Shown: positions 25,488 to 33,629 of the stretch, one piece after another
How the letters are laid out: the number at the start of each line of letters is the position of its first letter
Position numbering within the stretch: position 1 is the first letter of the stretch
NCBI GenBank assembly: GCA_049698775.1
Contig: JBAVYM010000017.1
Span: 1 to 47,609 of the forward strand
Direction of reading: 5' to 3'
From: REEB76 sp049698775
Lineage (GTDB): Bacteria; Pseudomonadota; Gammaproteobacteria; Natronospirales; REEB76
DNA: 47,609 nt
Program-made: the position numbers and the translations under genes
Notes under the pieces: generated by a model
The model's database searches: none
Told to the model about the DNA's origin: nothing
The model's input: only the letters and a program-made list of their open reading frames with translations

Positions 25488-26687
25488 TCATGTTTCTCTC
25501 AATGCCTTCGCCACCGGCAGGCGCGCGGCACGGATTGCCGGGAACAGACCGCCGATGAAGCCCATGATCAGCGCGAATACGATTCCTGCTATCAGCAATC
25601 CGGGGGTAACGACAAACTGGAATGCGACCTGGCTAAATCCATTGCCCATCGTAGTCCCAGCTTGATAGCCATTGAACAGCAGATAGCCAATCAGGCCTGC
25701 AACAATACCGCCTATCAACCCGTAGTACATCATTTCCATAAGTATCGAGAGAGTCGTCGATGAGCCGTAAAAGCCCAAGGCCCTTAAGATCGCAGTTTCG
25801 CGCATGCGTGTGCCCAGACTCGCAAACATGAGGTTGACGGCACCGATGATCGCACCTAGTCCCATGAGCACAGCAAAAGCGATCCCCAAAGTGTCGATTA
25901 TCTTCGTATAGCTTTCAGCCATCTGGGCGAAATAGCGATTTTCTGAAAACACCTCAACATCGAGCCTTGGATCCCGCTTGATAGCTGACTCGAATGCCTT
26001 AAGTGCCGCGGGCGAATTCAATTCCACATATGCATCAGAATAAGAATTGCCCATGTGAAAAGCGGCCTGCAAGCCTGCAACGTCTGTCCAGATCTCGGAT
26101 TCCCGTAGGCCGCCGCCAGCAGTAAATATGCCCACTACCTTCCAGGTATTGTTATCGGAGCGGATCGTGTCGCCGAGTTGCAGCCCTTGATATTCGCGCG
26201 CCGCCTGCTGTCCGACGATAACTTCGTGTACGCCGGGATCAAAGAGGCGCCCGGCGACAATGTGGATCTGTCCATGGACTTGGAAGGCACTGCTGGTGAC
26301 GCCGCGCATGACAACATCCGCTTCCACGTAGCTACCCTGCTTGGGAAGGCTCACGCTAGTGACGAACTCCGGCGATATTAGCGCGCCACTAGCCGTATGC
26401 ATCACGCCCGGCTGTGTCCCGATCGCGCGCACCTGTTCTTCGTCGAAGTGGCTCTCAGGCTCGGAATACGCGCCGCTGGATATTACTATTGCCACGTCCG
26501 CGGAACCCGTTTGCGCAAACGTCCTGCTCAAACCCTGACCCAGTGATAGCACCAGTATCATCACCAACACAACCACCATAAAGCCGACAACCATGATCAG
26601 CGGAATCATTGGCCGCCCACGTGCGATTCGCAAATTGAGAATCGAGAGGGCAACCGCTTCCGTCAGCCAATTCTTACCGGCACTCAT
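25488..26687 (-). CDS. FtsX/MacB-like ABC permease, type B copy 2
   Basis: 399-residue type B permease. It has the helix MIPLIMVVGFMVVVLVMILVL, the periplasmic marks VHEVIVGQQAAREYQGL and GLRESEIWTDVAGLQAAF, and C-terminal helices ending LFPAIRAARLPVAKALRET. Its base composition is somewhat more AT-rich than the other permeases. Its last 50 bases are nearly identical to type B copy 3. The gene starts immediately after the stop of type A copy 4 (TAAATG), again an A-B coupled pair. Confidence 0.93.
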   Translation of the reverse strand: MSAGKNWLTEAVALSILNLRIARGRPMIPLIMVVGFMVVVLVMILVLSLGQGLSRTFAQTGSADVAIVISSGAYSEPESHFDEEQVRAIGTQPGVMHTASGALISPEFVTSVSLPKQGSYVEADVVMRGVTSSAFQVHGQIHIVAGRLFDPGVHEVIVGQQAAREYQGLQLGDTIRSDNNTWKVVGIFTAGGGLRESEIWTDVAGLQAAFHMGNSYSDAYVELNSPAALKAFESAIKRDPRLDVEVFSENRYFAQMAESYTKIIDTLGIAFAVLMGLGAIIGAVNLMFASLGTRMRETAILRALGFYGSSTTLSILMEMMYYGLIGGIVAGLIGYLLFNGYQAGTTMGNGFSQVAFQFVVTPGLLIAGIVFALIMGFIGGLFPAIRAARLPVAKALRET

Positions 26688-27845
26688 TTAGGCTCTCCCC
26701 AAAGCATCGCGCACGGATAGCCGCCAGGTTTGGAGAGCGGGTACTGCACCGGCGAGCAGGGCCAGGATAATCATCAGCGCGATTGAAACCACAATGGAGA
26801 AGCCCGTCATGATCACGCCCGCCAATTGTTGCTCCAGCAGGTGCTGTAATTTCCCGATCAGAAAGTACGCCAGCAATAATCCAATGAGACCGCCCCCAAC
26901 ACAGACAAGTACGGACTCGCTGAGCACCAAGCCAGTGACAGTGCCTCTCTGGAAACCGAGTGCCCTCAATACTGCGAGCTCGGACAGCCTTTCTCGCGCG
27001 GTATGCAGCATGATCGCTCCCACAACCAGCAACATGGACAGGAATACCAGCACAGACACGCCTGTGAGTATGGCCCCGACATTGCCGGCAGCTGCGTACG
27101 CATTCTGCAGCAAGGCATTGGACGCGGTAGTGGCCGTCTGCGGCGAAGCGTTGATAAAAAGACTGTCAATCGCGTGACTGACCTCCGCCGTCTGGCTGGG
27201 GCTAGAAACCAGTTCGACAAAGGTATCAACGGTACCTTGGTTGGAAACGCGTGCTTCATCCAGAAATTTGTAGTGCATGAACAGCTTCTGGGAACTGAAT
27301 TGGGCGCCGCCCCGCGTATTGATAACGCCATCGATAGTGACATCCCATGTGGTGCTGCCATCCTTCCTTTGTATGGACGATCCGATCGGCACGTGATCAC
27401 CTACGCGCCAACCATATTGTTTCGCCAATGCGGGCGTCACGAGCACGCCGGTGCGATCCGCCATCCACGTCTTGAGCTGATCCGGCTGCACGGTCAGATC
27501 GGGATATACCTGCAGCAGACTTGCGGACGGCACGGCGAACATCAGCACGAAATTGCTCTGTTTCTGGTAGAAGCCCGCGAACGCAGAAAGATAGGTGACC
27601 GCCTTGACGCCAGGTACAGCGGCAATGCGCTCCGCATACGCCACTGGCATAGGCGAATACGGCGCCACTTTATTGAGAGTTGTCATACGCAGCGTTGCGG
27701 CTTGCGATTGGGGTCGCTGTCCGCTGAGACCGTGACGAACTGCCATCAAAACACCAAACAGTAAAAACGCGATCAGAACCGACAGCAGGGTCAACAGCGT
27801 GCGTCCCTTGTTGCGTCTGAAATTCATCCAGATGAGCGCGAGCAT
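26688..27845 (-). CDS. FtsX/MacB-like ABC permease, type A copy 4
   Basis: 385-residue type A permease. The start MLALIWMNFRRNKGRTLL at ATG 27845 matches the paralogues; a longer frame to 27881 is not supported. It has KDGSTTWDVTIDGVINTRGG where copies 1-3 have WYFHL, and TARERLSELAVLRALGF in the FtsX core. Together with type A copy 5 it forms a separate subgroup (LLTLLSVLIAFLLFGVLMAVR; IMLHTARERLSE). Coupled to type B copy 2. Confidence 0.92.
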   Translation of the reverse strand: MLALIWMNFRRNKGRTLLTLLSVLIAFLLFGVLMAVRHGLSGQRPQSQAATLRMTTLNKVAPYSPMPVAYAERIAAVPGVKAVTYLSAFAGFYQKQSNFVLMFAVPSASLLQVYPDLTVQPDQLKTWMADRTGVLVTPALAKQYGWRVGDHVPIGSSIQRKDGSTTWDVTIDGVINTRGGAQFSSQKLFMHYKFLDEARVSNQGTVDTFVELVSSPSQTAEVSHAIDSLFINASPQTATTASNALLQNAYAAAGNVGAILTGVSVLVFLSMLLVVGAIMLHTARERLSELAVLRALGFQRGTVTGLVLSESVLVCVGGGLIGLLLAYFLIGKLQHLLEQQLAGVIMTGFSIVVSIALMIILALLAGAVPALQTWRLSVRDALGRA

Positions 27846-27904
27846 GCGGCTATCCTTCGGACTGCGGATTAGCCATGCCAATTTTCATACATGCAGCTTG
27901 CATA

Positions 27905-29089
27905 TCATGTTTCTCTCAATGCCTTCGCGACCGGCAGGCGCGCGGCACGGATCGCCGGGAACAGTCCACCGATGAAGCCCATGATCAGCGCGAATACGGT
28001 GCCGGCAATGAGCAGGCTGACACTGACCGTGAATTCGAAATCCACCTGCGTTGGACCGCCGAAGATGGTGCCAGCTTGATAACCATTGAAAGCGGCATAC
28101 GCAATCAAGCCACCAATCACACCGCCCACTAGTCCGAAAATCAACCCTTCGCAGAGCACCGCACACAGCACTGGCAGGCGCCGGAACCCTACCGCGCGCA
28201 AGGTCGCCATTTCATGCAGGCGCGCGGCGAGATTCACGTACATGAGATTGATGGCGCCAATGACCGCGCCCAGAGCCATGAGGATGCCAATTGCCAGACC
28301 AGCGGTGCGGAACAGACTCGTCACCCCCGACGCTATGTCGGCGTAAAAACTCTTCTCGGGCTGGATCTGCACCGCCAGCCGCGGATCCTGCTTGACGGCC
28401 TTGGCAAAAGCCGCGTAACCCTGCGGCGTAGCCATTTCGAGGTACATGGACGAGTATTTGTTGGATTCGTGCAATGCGCTCTGCAAACCGGGAAGATCAG
28501 TCCAGATTTCCGACTCGTGGATATTGCCGTCGGCGGCGAAAATGCCGGTCACTGTCCAGTCCACGCTGTCCGAGCGCAGCACCGAGCCGAGACTCAAACC
28601 GCGGTATTCGCGCGTCGCCTGCCGGCCGACGATCACTTCGTGTACGCCGGTCTTGAAGATGTGCCCGGCGATTACATGCACTTTCGGATGCAGTTCAAAG
28701 GCATCGGGTAACACTCCGCGCAGCACTACATCGCTCGCTGCGCCACTGCCCTGTTTTGGCAGCCTGACCGTGGTCACAAATTCCGGCGAAACCATCGGAC
28801 CGGATACGCCCTGCGCCACGCCCGGCTCCGAAGCCAACGCCTGTATTTCAGCCTCGCTCAGACTGCTTTGCGATTCCACCAGCGAGCCATCCGACAGCGC
28901 CATCGCCACATTGGCTGAGCCGGTGTTGGCATAAGTCTTGCTGAGCCCCCGGCCGATGGAGAGTACGCTTACCATCACCAGCACCACCGCCAGGAATCCC
29001 ACCACCACGACGACCGGCAGCAAGGGGCGCACCCACGCATTGCGGAACCCCAGCGCCAGCACAATCCAAGTTTGACGCACCCCGTTCAT
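27905..29089 (-). CDS. FtsX/MacB-like ABC permease, type B copy 3
   Basis: 394-residue type B permease with RPLLPVVVVVGFLAVVLVMV as first helix, VHEVIVGRQATREYRGL and NIHESEIWTDLPGLQSAL in the periplasmic domain, and LFPAIRAARLPVAKALRET at the end. ANTGSANVAMALSDG after the first helix is shared, with variation, by all B copies. It begins two bases after the stop of type A copy 5 (TGAGCATG), so the two are coupled. It is probably the original partner of copy 5, since this pair sits next to the ATPase. Confidence 0.93.
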   Translation of the reverse strand: MNGVRQTWIVLALGFRNAWVRPLLPVVVVVGFLAVVLVMVSVLSIGRGLSKTYANTGSANVAMALSDGSLVESQSSLSEAEIQALASEPGVAQGVSGPMVSPEFVTTVRLPKQGSGAASDVVLRGVLPDAFELHPKVHVIAGHIFKTGVHEVIVGRQATREYRGLSLGSVLRSDSVDWTVTGIFAADGNIHESEIWTDLPGLQSALHESNKYSSMYLEMATPQGYAAFAKAVKQDPRLAVQIQPEKSFYADIASGVTSLFRTAGLAIGILMALGAVIGAINLMYVNLAARLHEMATLRAVGFRRLPVLCAVLCEGLIFGLVGGVIGGLIAYAAFNGYQAGTIFGGPTQVDFEFTVSVSLLIAGTVFALIMGFIGGLFPAIRAARLPVAKALRET

Positions 29090-29091
29090 GC

Positions 29092-30249
29092 TCAGGCCCT
29101 CCCTAACGCGTCACGCACCGAAAGACGCCACAACTGCGTGGCGGGCAGCACGCTCACCAGCAGCGCGAACAACACCATCAGGCCAATGCCCGTGAACCAG
29201 ACCTGCGGCGTGAGCGCCATGGTCGCCAGAAGTTGGTTGAGCGAGCGGTCAAAGAGCTGCACCAGCACCCAGGCCGAAATCAGGCCGAGTATTCCGCCAA
29301 TCAGGCAGGTCAGCAGCGCTTCACCGAACACGATGCCGCCGACGGCGAGTGTGTGGAAACCGAGCGCGCGCAGCAGCGCGAATTCGCTCAGGCGTTCGCG
29401 CGCAGAGTGCAGCATGATCGCGCCGATGATCAGCAACATGCTGAAAAAAACCGCGATCGCCACATCCGTGACGATCAGACTGATGTTCCCGATCTGGTCA
29501 TAGATGTTATGAAACACCGCATTCACCGGGATGGTGTGGGTCTGGGGCGCGGCGTTGGCGAATAACTGATCAATGGACTGGCTGATTTTCCCGATGTCAT
29601 GAGAGTCGGTGATGCGTTCCGAAATCGAGCTCACGGTGCCCGCGCCCGTCGCGCGCCCCTCATCGAGATAGCTGTAATGCACGAACATCTTCTCCATGCC
29701 AAGTGCCGCGTGGCTCGTGGGGTCGTACACCGCGCCATCAAGGGTCACGTACCAAGTGGTGGTGCCGTCTTTCTGCGGCAACGGCGTCTGCACCGGGATG
29801 CGCTCGCCGATTTTCCAGCCGAATTTCTGCATCAGTTTCAGCGTCACCAGCGCGCCGCTGCGGTCTTGAAACCAGGCCTGCTGCCGCGCGGACGCCACCT
29901 GCAAAAACGGTTGAACCTGGAACATCTCCCGACCCGCCACCCCCAAAAACAGGAACGCATTGTTGGGTTTCTGATACGTGCCGAGCGTCCCACTGTCGTA
30001 ACTCACGGCGGTCACTCCGGACACCGTGGTAATGCGCCCGGCATACGCGACCGGCAAGGGCTTGCCCAGACCGGCCTTGTTCAGCGTGACCAGGATGCGT
30101 GCGGCGGCCGGACCGGCGCTGTTGAAAGTCAGCGAATACCTCAGCGCCATGAGCACGCCGAACAGCACAAAAGCAATCAGCAGCGAAAGAAGCGTCAGTG
30201 CTTTCCTGCCCTTGTTGCGTTTGAAGTTGGTCCAGATGAGCGTGAACAC
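29092..30249 (-). CDS. FtsX/MacB-like ABC permease, type A copy 5
   Basis: 385-residue type A permease, the first of the array in transcription order, four bases after the ATPase stop. It starts MFTLIWTNFKRNKGRKALTL. The periplasmic domain carries KDGTTTWYVTLDGAVYDPTS and AAPQTHTIP in place of SSPQTLTQ, and the FtsX core is SARERLSEFALLRALGF. It is most like type A copy 4. No signal or lipobox is seen. Confidence 0.93.
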   Translation of the reverse strand: MFTLIWTNFKRNKGRKALTLLSLLIAFVLFGVLMALRYSLTFNSAGPAAARILVTLNKAGLGKPLPVAYAGRITTVSGVTAVSYDSGTLGTYQKPNNAFLFLGVAGREMFQVQPFLQVASARQQAWFQDRSGALVTLKLMQKFGWKIGERIPVQTPLPQKDGTTTWYVTLDGAVYDPTSHAALGMEKMFVHYSYLDEGRATGAGTVSSISERITDSHDIGKISQSIDQLFANAAPQTHTIPVNAVFHNIYDQIGNISLIVTDVAIAVFFSMLLIIGAIMLHSARERLSEFALLRALGFHTLAVGGIVFGEALLTCLIGGILGLISAWVLVQLFDRSLNQLLATMALTPQVWFTGIGLMVLFALLVSVLPATQLWRLSVRDALGRA

Positions 30250-30253
30250 GCGC

Positions 30254-30976
30254 TTATGCCTCAGGTTCCTCGCCCAGCACGCCCTTGTTCATGAACAACG
30301 TGCGTTCCGCCTTAGCCGCCGCATGCGGATCGTGCGTGACCATGATGATGGTCTTGCCATGCTCTTTATTAAGCAGTTGCAGCAACTCCAGGATTTCGTC
30401 CCCGGCCTTGCGGTCCAGATCGCCGGTGGGTTCGTCGCAGAGCAGCAAGCTGGGGTCGGTGACGATGGCGCGGGCGATGCCGACGCGCTGCTCCTGGCCG
30501 CCGGAAAGTTCCGATGGTTTGTGTTTGGCGCGTTCCTCCAGACCCACCAGCGTCAATGCCGCGCGCGCACGCTTCTTGCGCTCCGAACCGCTGAGTTTCG
30601 TGAGCATCAGCGGCAGCGCCACGTTCTGTTCAGCCGTCAGTACCGGCAGCAGATGATAGAGCTGGAACACGAAGCCCACATGGCGCGCACGCCACGCGGA
30701 CAGCGCACTGTCACTCAACTTGCCGATGTCCTGCCCATCCACCATGACTTCGCCGGAGGTCGGCCGGTCGAGGCCGCCCAGTAGGTTCATGAGCGTGGTC
30801 TTGCCGGAACCGGATGGCCCCATGAGCGCGAGAAAATCGCCGCGCGGCACTTCGAGATCGAGGCGCTTTAGCACTTCAACGGTTTCGGAACCGCGTTTGT
30901 AGAGCTTGGTGACGCCGCGCAGATTCACCACGGCTTCCGGATTGGATTTTTTGCTAACAGTAGCGACTGCATTCAT
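30254..30976 (-). CDS. ABC transporter ATPase (LolD/MacB-type)
   Basis: 240-residue ATP-binding subunit, the only one in the permease array. Walker A GPSGSGKT is at residues 53-60, the Q-loop is FVFQLYHLLPVLTAEQN, the signature is LSGGQEQRVGIARAI (Gln-Glu in place of the usual Gln-Gln), Walker B is LLLCDEPTGDLD and the switch His is in MVTHDP. The pattern is that of MacB/LolD ATPases, which drive conformational change of FtsX-type permeases rather than pumping through the membrane. ATG 30976 has AAGGAG six bases upstream; the frame extends to 30991 without a ribosome site. It must serve up to eight permeases. Confidence 0.96.
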   Translation of the reverse strand: MNAVATVSKKSNPEAVVNLRGVTKLYKRGSETVEVLKRLDLEVPRGDFLALMGPSGSGKTTLMNLLGGLDRPTSGEVMVDGQDIGKLSDSALSAWRARHVGFVFQLYHLLPVLTAEQNVALPLMLTKLSGSERKKRARAALTLVGLEERAKHKPSELSGGQEQRVGIARAIVTDPSLLLCDEPTGDLDRKAGDEILELLQLLNKEHGKTIIMVTHDPHAAAKAERTLFMNKGVLGEEPEA

Positions 30977-31097
30977 GATTTTCTCCTTCATAATCTGATG
31001 ACAAATTCACACTGGATGCTAATGCCGGTCATTCAACAACCCTCACCTGCAAAGCGAGGATTTGCGGGTGGTCAGCCGGAAGCCAACTTGAATTCCT

Positions 31098-31266
31098 TCC
31101 CTCTCCTGCCGGCGGGAGGGGGCGAGCCGCATAGCGGCGAGCGGGCTGTCATGGATGGCAGCCCCGGACTTTCAGGCGAAGCAGGACTGCGCAGCCTGAA
31201 AGGGATGAGGGTGAATTTATTTATCACCCCTCACCCTCCCCTCTCCCCTCGCGGGGCGAGGGTCTG
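31098..31266. repeat. Composite dispersed repeat, copy B, in adaptor-ATPase gap
   Basis: 31098-31206 matches 16867-16974 almost base for base (CCCTCTCCTGCCGGCGGGAG, GAGCCGCATAGCGGCGAGCG, GGCTGTCATGGATGGCAGCC). 31225-31266 is a second CCCTCACCCTCCCCTCTCCC hairpin. Together they fill most of the 383 bases between the adaptor and ATPase genes, which are otherwise empty. The surrounding genes are on the minus strand, so this lies inside the likely transcript. Confidence 0.85.
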
Positions 31267-31359
31267 GACTTGTGTCCACTCGCGCGGACACCACCGCTTT
31301 CACAGCCTTGGCTACTCCCACAATCTCAGTAACCGTTCCTGCTGGCATGTTATCGTCGC

Positions 31360-32589
31360 TCATTGGTTTTGCTCCCGAACCACTTCGCCGTCGTGCAGCG
31401 GTTTGTCCGCTGACACCACCAAGGTTTCGCCGCCGCTGAGACCCGAAAGCACCGTCACCTGGTTGTTGGCGGCGGGCAGCGTCTTCACGCTCTGCTGTTT
31501 CACATGCGCTTGCTGCACCAGGTAAACGTATTGGTTGCCGTCGCTGCCCTGCACGGCGCTCTGCGGAATGGTGATGGCGGCAATTTGCGTTTCGGTTTGT
31601 GCATTGGCCTCGGCGTAGAACCACACCTGCACACCCATCTGCGGCAGGATGCGCGGGTCCAGTTTGTCGAGGGCGATGCGTACCTTGACCGTGGCCTTTT
31701 CCTTGTTGGCGGTCGGCACCACGCTGATGACGTGTGCCGGGATGTGCCAGTTCGGATAAGCATCGAGCACCGCGTCCACGCGCATGTCGTTGTGCACGCG
31801 CTCGATGTAGGCCTCGTTCACGTCCACGTCAATTTCCAGCGACTTCATGTCCACCAGCGTGCAGATGCCGGTCTGGGTGAAGCCGCCGACCGCGGCCGGA
31901 GAAATCATCTCGCCCGGATGCGCGTATTTCTCGGTGACCACCCCGGAAAACGGCGCGCGGATCACCGTGTAATCCAGCCCGATGTTGGCAAGCCTCAGGT
32001 TGTCCTGGTCCATTTTCACCTGGCCCAGCGCGTGATCGAGCGTGGCCTTGTCCATATCCACCGCCGCTTGGGCGTTGTCGAGATCGGATTGGCTCATCAG
32101 ATGCTGTTTGGCGAGCGTGGCGGTGCGGGTGAGGTTCTGTTGGTCCTTCAGAAGCTGCGCGCGGTTTTGGTCCACCAGCGCCTGGTCGGCCAGTAACTGG
32201 CTGGCGGCAGCGGCCGCACTCGCGCGCGCCGCGCGGTCATCGAGTCGTGCCAGCACCTCGCCTTGCTTCACGCGCATGCCTTCCTGCGCGTACACCGCCT
32301 CGATCATACCGGTGACTTGCGAGGACACCGTGGCCTGCTGCTCGGCCACCACGTAGCCGGATGCATTCAGGATGCTGCCGCTGCCTGTGTCGCCACCTTG
32401 CACTGCCACGGTCTGGGTCTGGACCAGCACCGCGTGCGGCTGCGAAAACCACCAGGTGAGGACCACGGCGATCACCACGGCAGCCACGACAACCAGGCCG
32501 CCGAGCAGCCAACCGCCGCGACGGCGGCTGGGTGGCGATTCGGCGTCGCGCTCAATTTTCAGGGCGTTCAATGCGTCTCTCTTATCCAA
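31360..32589 (-). CDS. HlyD/MacA-type periplasmic adaptor
   Basis: About 409-residue membrane-fusion protein. A cytoplasmic N terminus with a basic patch (PPSRRRGG) is followed by one helix (WLLGGLVVVAAVVIAVVLTWW) that anchors it. Then come the lipoyl half-motif ASGYVVAEQQATVSSQVTGM, a helical hairpin (LLADQALVDQNRAQLLKDQQNL...), the second lipoyl half VIRAPFSGVVTEKYAHPGEM, and beta-barrel domains. It would link the permeases to an outer-membrane channel such as TolC at 36108. TTG 32589 has GAGGTGG five bases upstream and is preferred; GTG 32598 is an alternative. The frame continues upstream through promoter sequence and is not coding there. Confidence 0.92.
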   Translation of the reverse strand: MDKRDALNALKIERDAESPPSRRRGGWLLGGLVVVAAVVIAVVLTWWFSQPHAVLVQTQTVAVQGGDTGSGSILNASGYVVAEQQATVSSQVTGMIEAVYAQEGMRVKQGEVLARLDDRAARASAAAAASQLLADQALVDQNRAQLLKDQQNLTRTATLAKQHLMSQSDLDNAQAAVDMDKATLDHALGQVKMDQDNLRLANIGLDYTVIRAPFSGVVTEKYAHPGEMISPAAVGGFTQTGICTLVDMKSLEIDVDVNEAYIERVHNDMRVDAVLDAYPNWHIPAHVISVVPTANKEKATVKVRIALDKLDPRILPQMGVQVWFYAEANAQTETQIAAITIPQSAVQGSDGNQYVYLVQQAHVKQQSVKTLPAANNQVTVLSGLSGGETLVVSADKPLHDGEVVREQNQ

Positions 32590-32618
32590 CGGAACCACCT
32601 CGTCTGAATGTGGCCGTA

Positions 32619-32658
32619 AATTTAGACAGGCAAGGTCGGCATCACAAGGCAATTGTGA
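32619..32658 (-). promoter_or_regulatory. Predicted promoter and operator of adaptor-ABC operon
   Basis: On the minus strand TTGTGA (32642-32647) and TAAATT (32619-32624) are 17 bases apart, giving a start about 25 bases before the adaptor gene. The -35 overlaps a perfect inverted repeat, TCACAA (32642-32647) and TTGTGA (32653-32658) with five bases between. The regulator is unknown; the adjacent LytTR protein or a CRP-like factor are candidates. Confidence 0.5.
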
Positions 32659-32741
32659 CGAAGCGTGGCCGGGATGGGACGAGCCGTGAATTTGACGAGA
32701 CTGGCGGCGCGGAGCGCAGAGTACTTGCACACACCATTACT

Positions 32742-32855
32742 CATCCGCACCCCTTTTAGGGCGCGCTGTCCTGTTCCCCCTAAAACCCCAGGGCTGCCAT
32801 CCCTGGCAGCCCGCTCATCGCTTCGCGCTTCGCCCTCTCCCATCAAGAGAGAAGG
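32742..32855. repeat. Composite dispersed repeat, copy C, inverse orientation
   Basis: Contains GGGCTGCCATCCCTGGCAGC followed by CCGCTCATCGCTTCGCGCTT and CGCCCTCTCCC, the reverse complement arrangement of copies at 16867 and 31098, more diverged. It lies between the LytTR regulator and the adaptor gene. Confidence 0.75.
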
Positions 32856-32873
32856 AGTAAAAGATGATGTTAA

Positions 32874-33629
32874 TCAGACCGCACCGAGGGCGGCGCGCGC
32901 CTTGTCGCGGTAGGAACGGCTCAGGGTGAGTTTCACGCCGTCGTGCAGGATCACCACGCGATCGCCGTTGAACAGCGGCTGGATTTCCTTGATGGTTTCG
33001 ATGCGCACCATGGTGGAGCGGTGAATGCGCACGAATTTCGCTGGATCGAGCTGCGCTTCGATCTGGTTCATGGTTTCGCGCACCACGTGGGTTTCCCTGC
33101 CGGCGTGCAGGCACACGTAGTTGCCGGCGGTTTCCAGCCAGTCAACGTTCTGAACCGCCACGAACACGGTACGGCCCACGGATTTGACGGCGATGCGGCT
33201 CAAATAAGCGGCGGCAGGGCCGGCTTCCGGCGGCGCGGCGGGTGCCGCAGCGGGTGTGCGTTTTTCCTGCAGGTGTGCGCGTACCCGGTCAAGTACCTTG
33301 GTCATTCGCTCCCGGTCAAACGGCTTGAGCAGAAAATCCACCGCGTGCGCGGCGAATGCCGGCACCGCGAATTCATCGAAGGCGGTGACGAACACCACCG
33401 CCGGGCGCTGTTCAGTAGGAATCTTTTCCAGCAGCGCCAAACCCGTGATGCCCGGCATCTGTACATCCAGCAGCACCAGATCCGGCGTGAGCGCATTGAT
33501 CGCCGCCAACGCCGCTTCCCCGTCGCCGCATTCGCCGATGATTTCGACATCCGTCACCTCCGCGAGATAGCGGCGGGTGCGCTCGCGCGACAGCGGCATG
33601 TCGTCAACGATCAGAGTACGTATCTTCAT
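32874..33629 (-). CDS. LytTR-family response regulator
   Basis: 251-residue two-component regulator. The N-terminal receiver has the acidic pair (VDD, residues 8-10), the phosphorylated Asp in LVLLDVQMPG (about 54) and the Lys in LLKPFD (about 105). An Ala/Pro linker (PAAAPAAPPEAGPAA) leads to a C-terminal LytTR DNA-binding domain: FVAVQNVDWLETAGNYVCLH ... FVRIHRSTMVRI ... LTLSRSYRDK. AlgR/LytR type. ATG 33629 lies inside the last 26 bases of the kinase gene, so the pair is translationally coupled. It probably controls the adaptor-ABC operon downstream. Confidence 0.95.
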   Translation of the reverse strand: MKIRTLIVDDMPLSRERTRRYLAEVTDVEIIGECGDGEAALAAINALTPDLVLLDVQMPGITGLALLEKIPTEQRPAVVFVTAFDEFAVPAFAAHAVDFLLKPFDRERMTKVLDRVRAHLQEKRTPAAAPAAPPEAGPAAAYLSRIAVKSVGRTVFVAVQNVDWLETAGNYVCLHAGRETHVVRETMNQIEAQLDPAKFVRIHRSTMVRIETIKEIQPLFNGDRVVILHDGVKLTLSRSYRDKARAALGAV

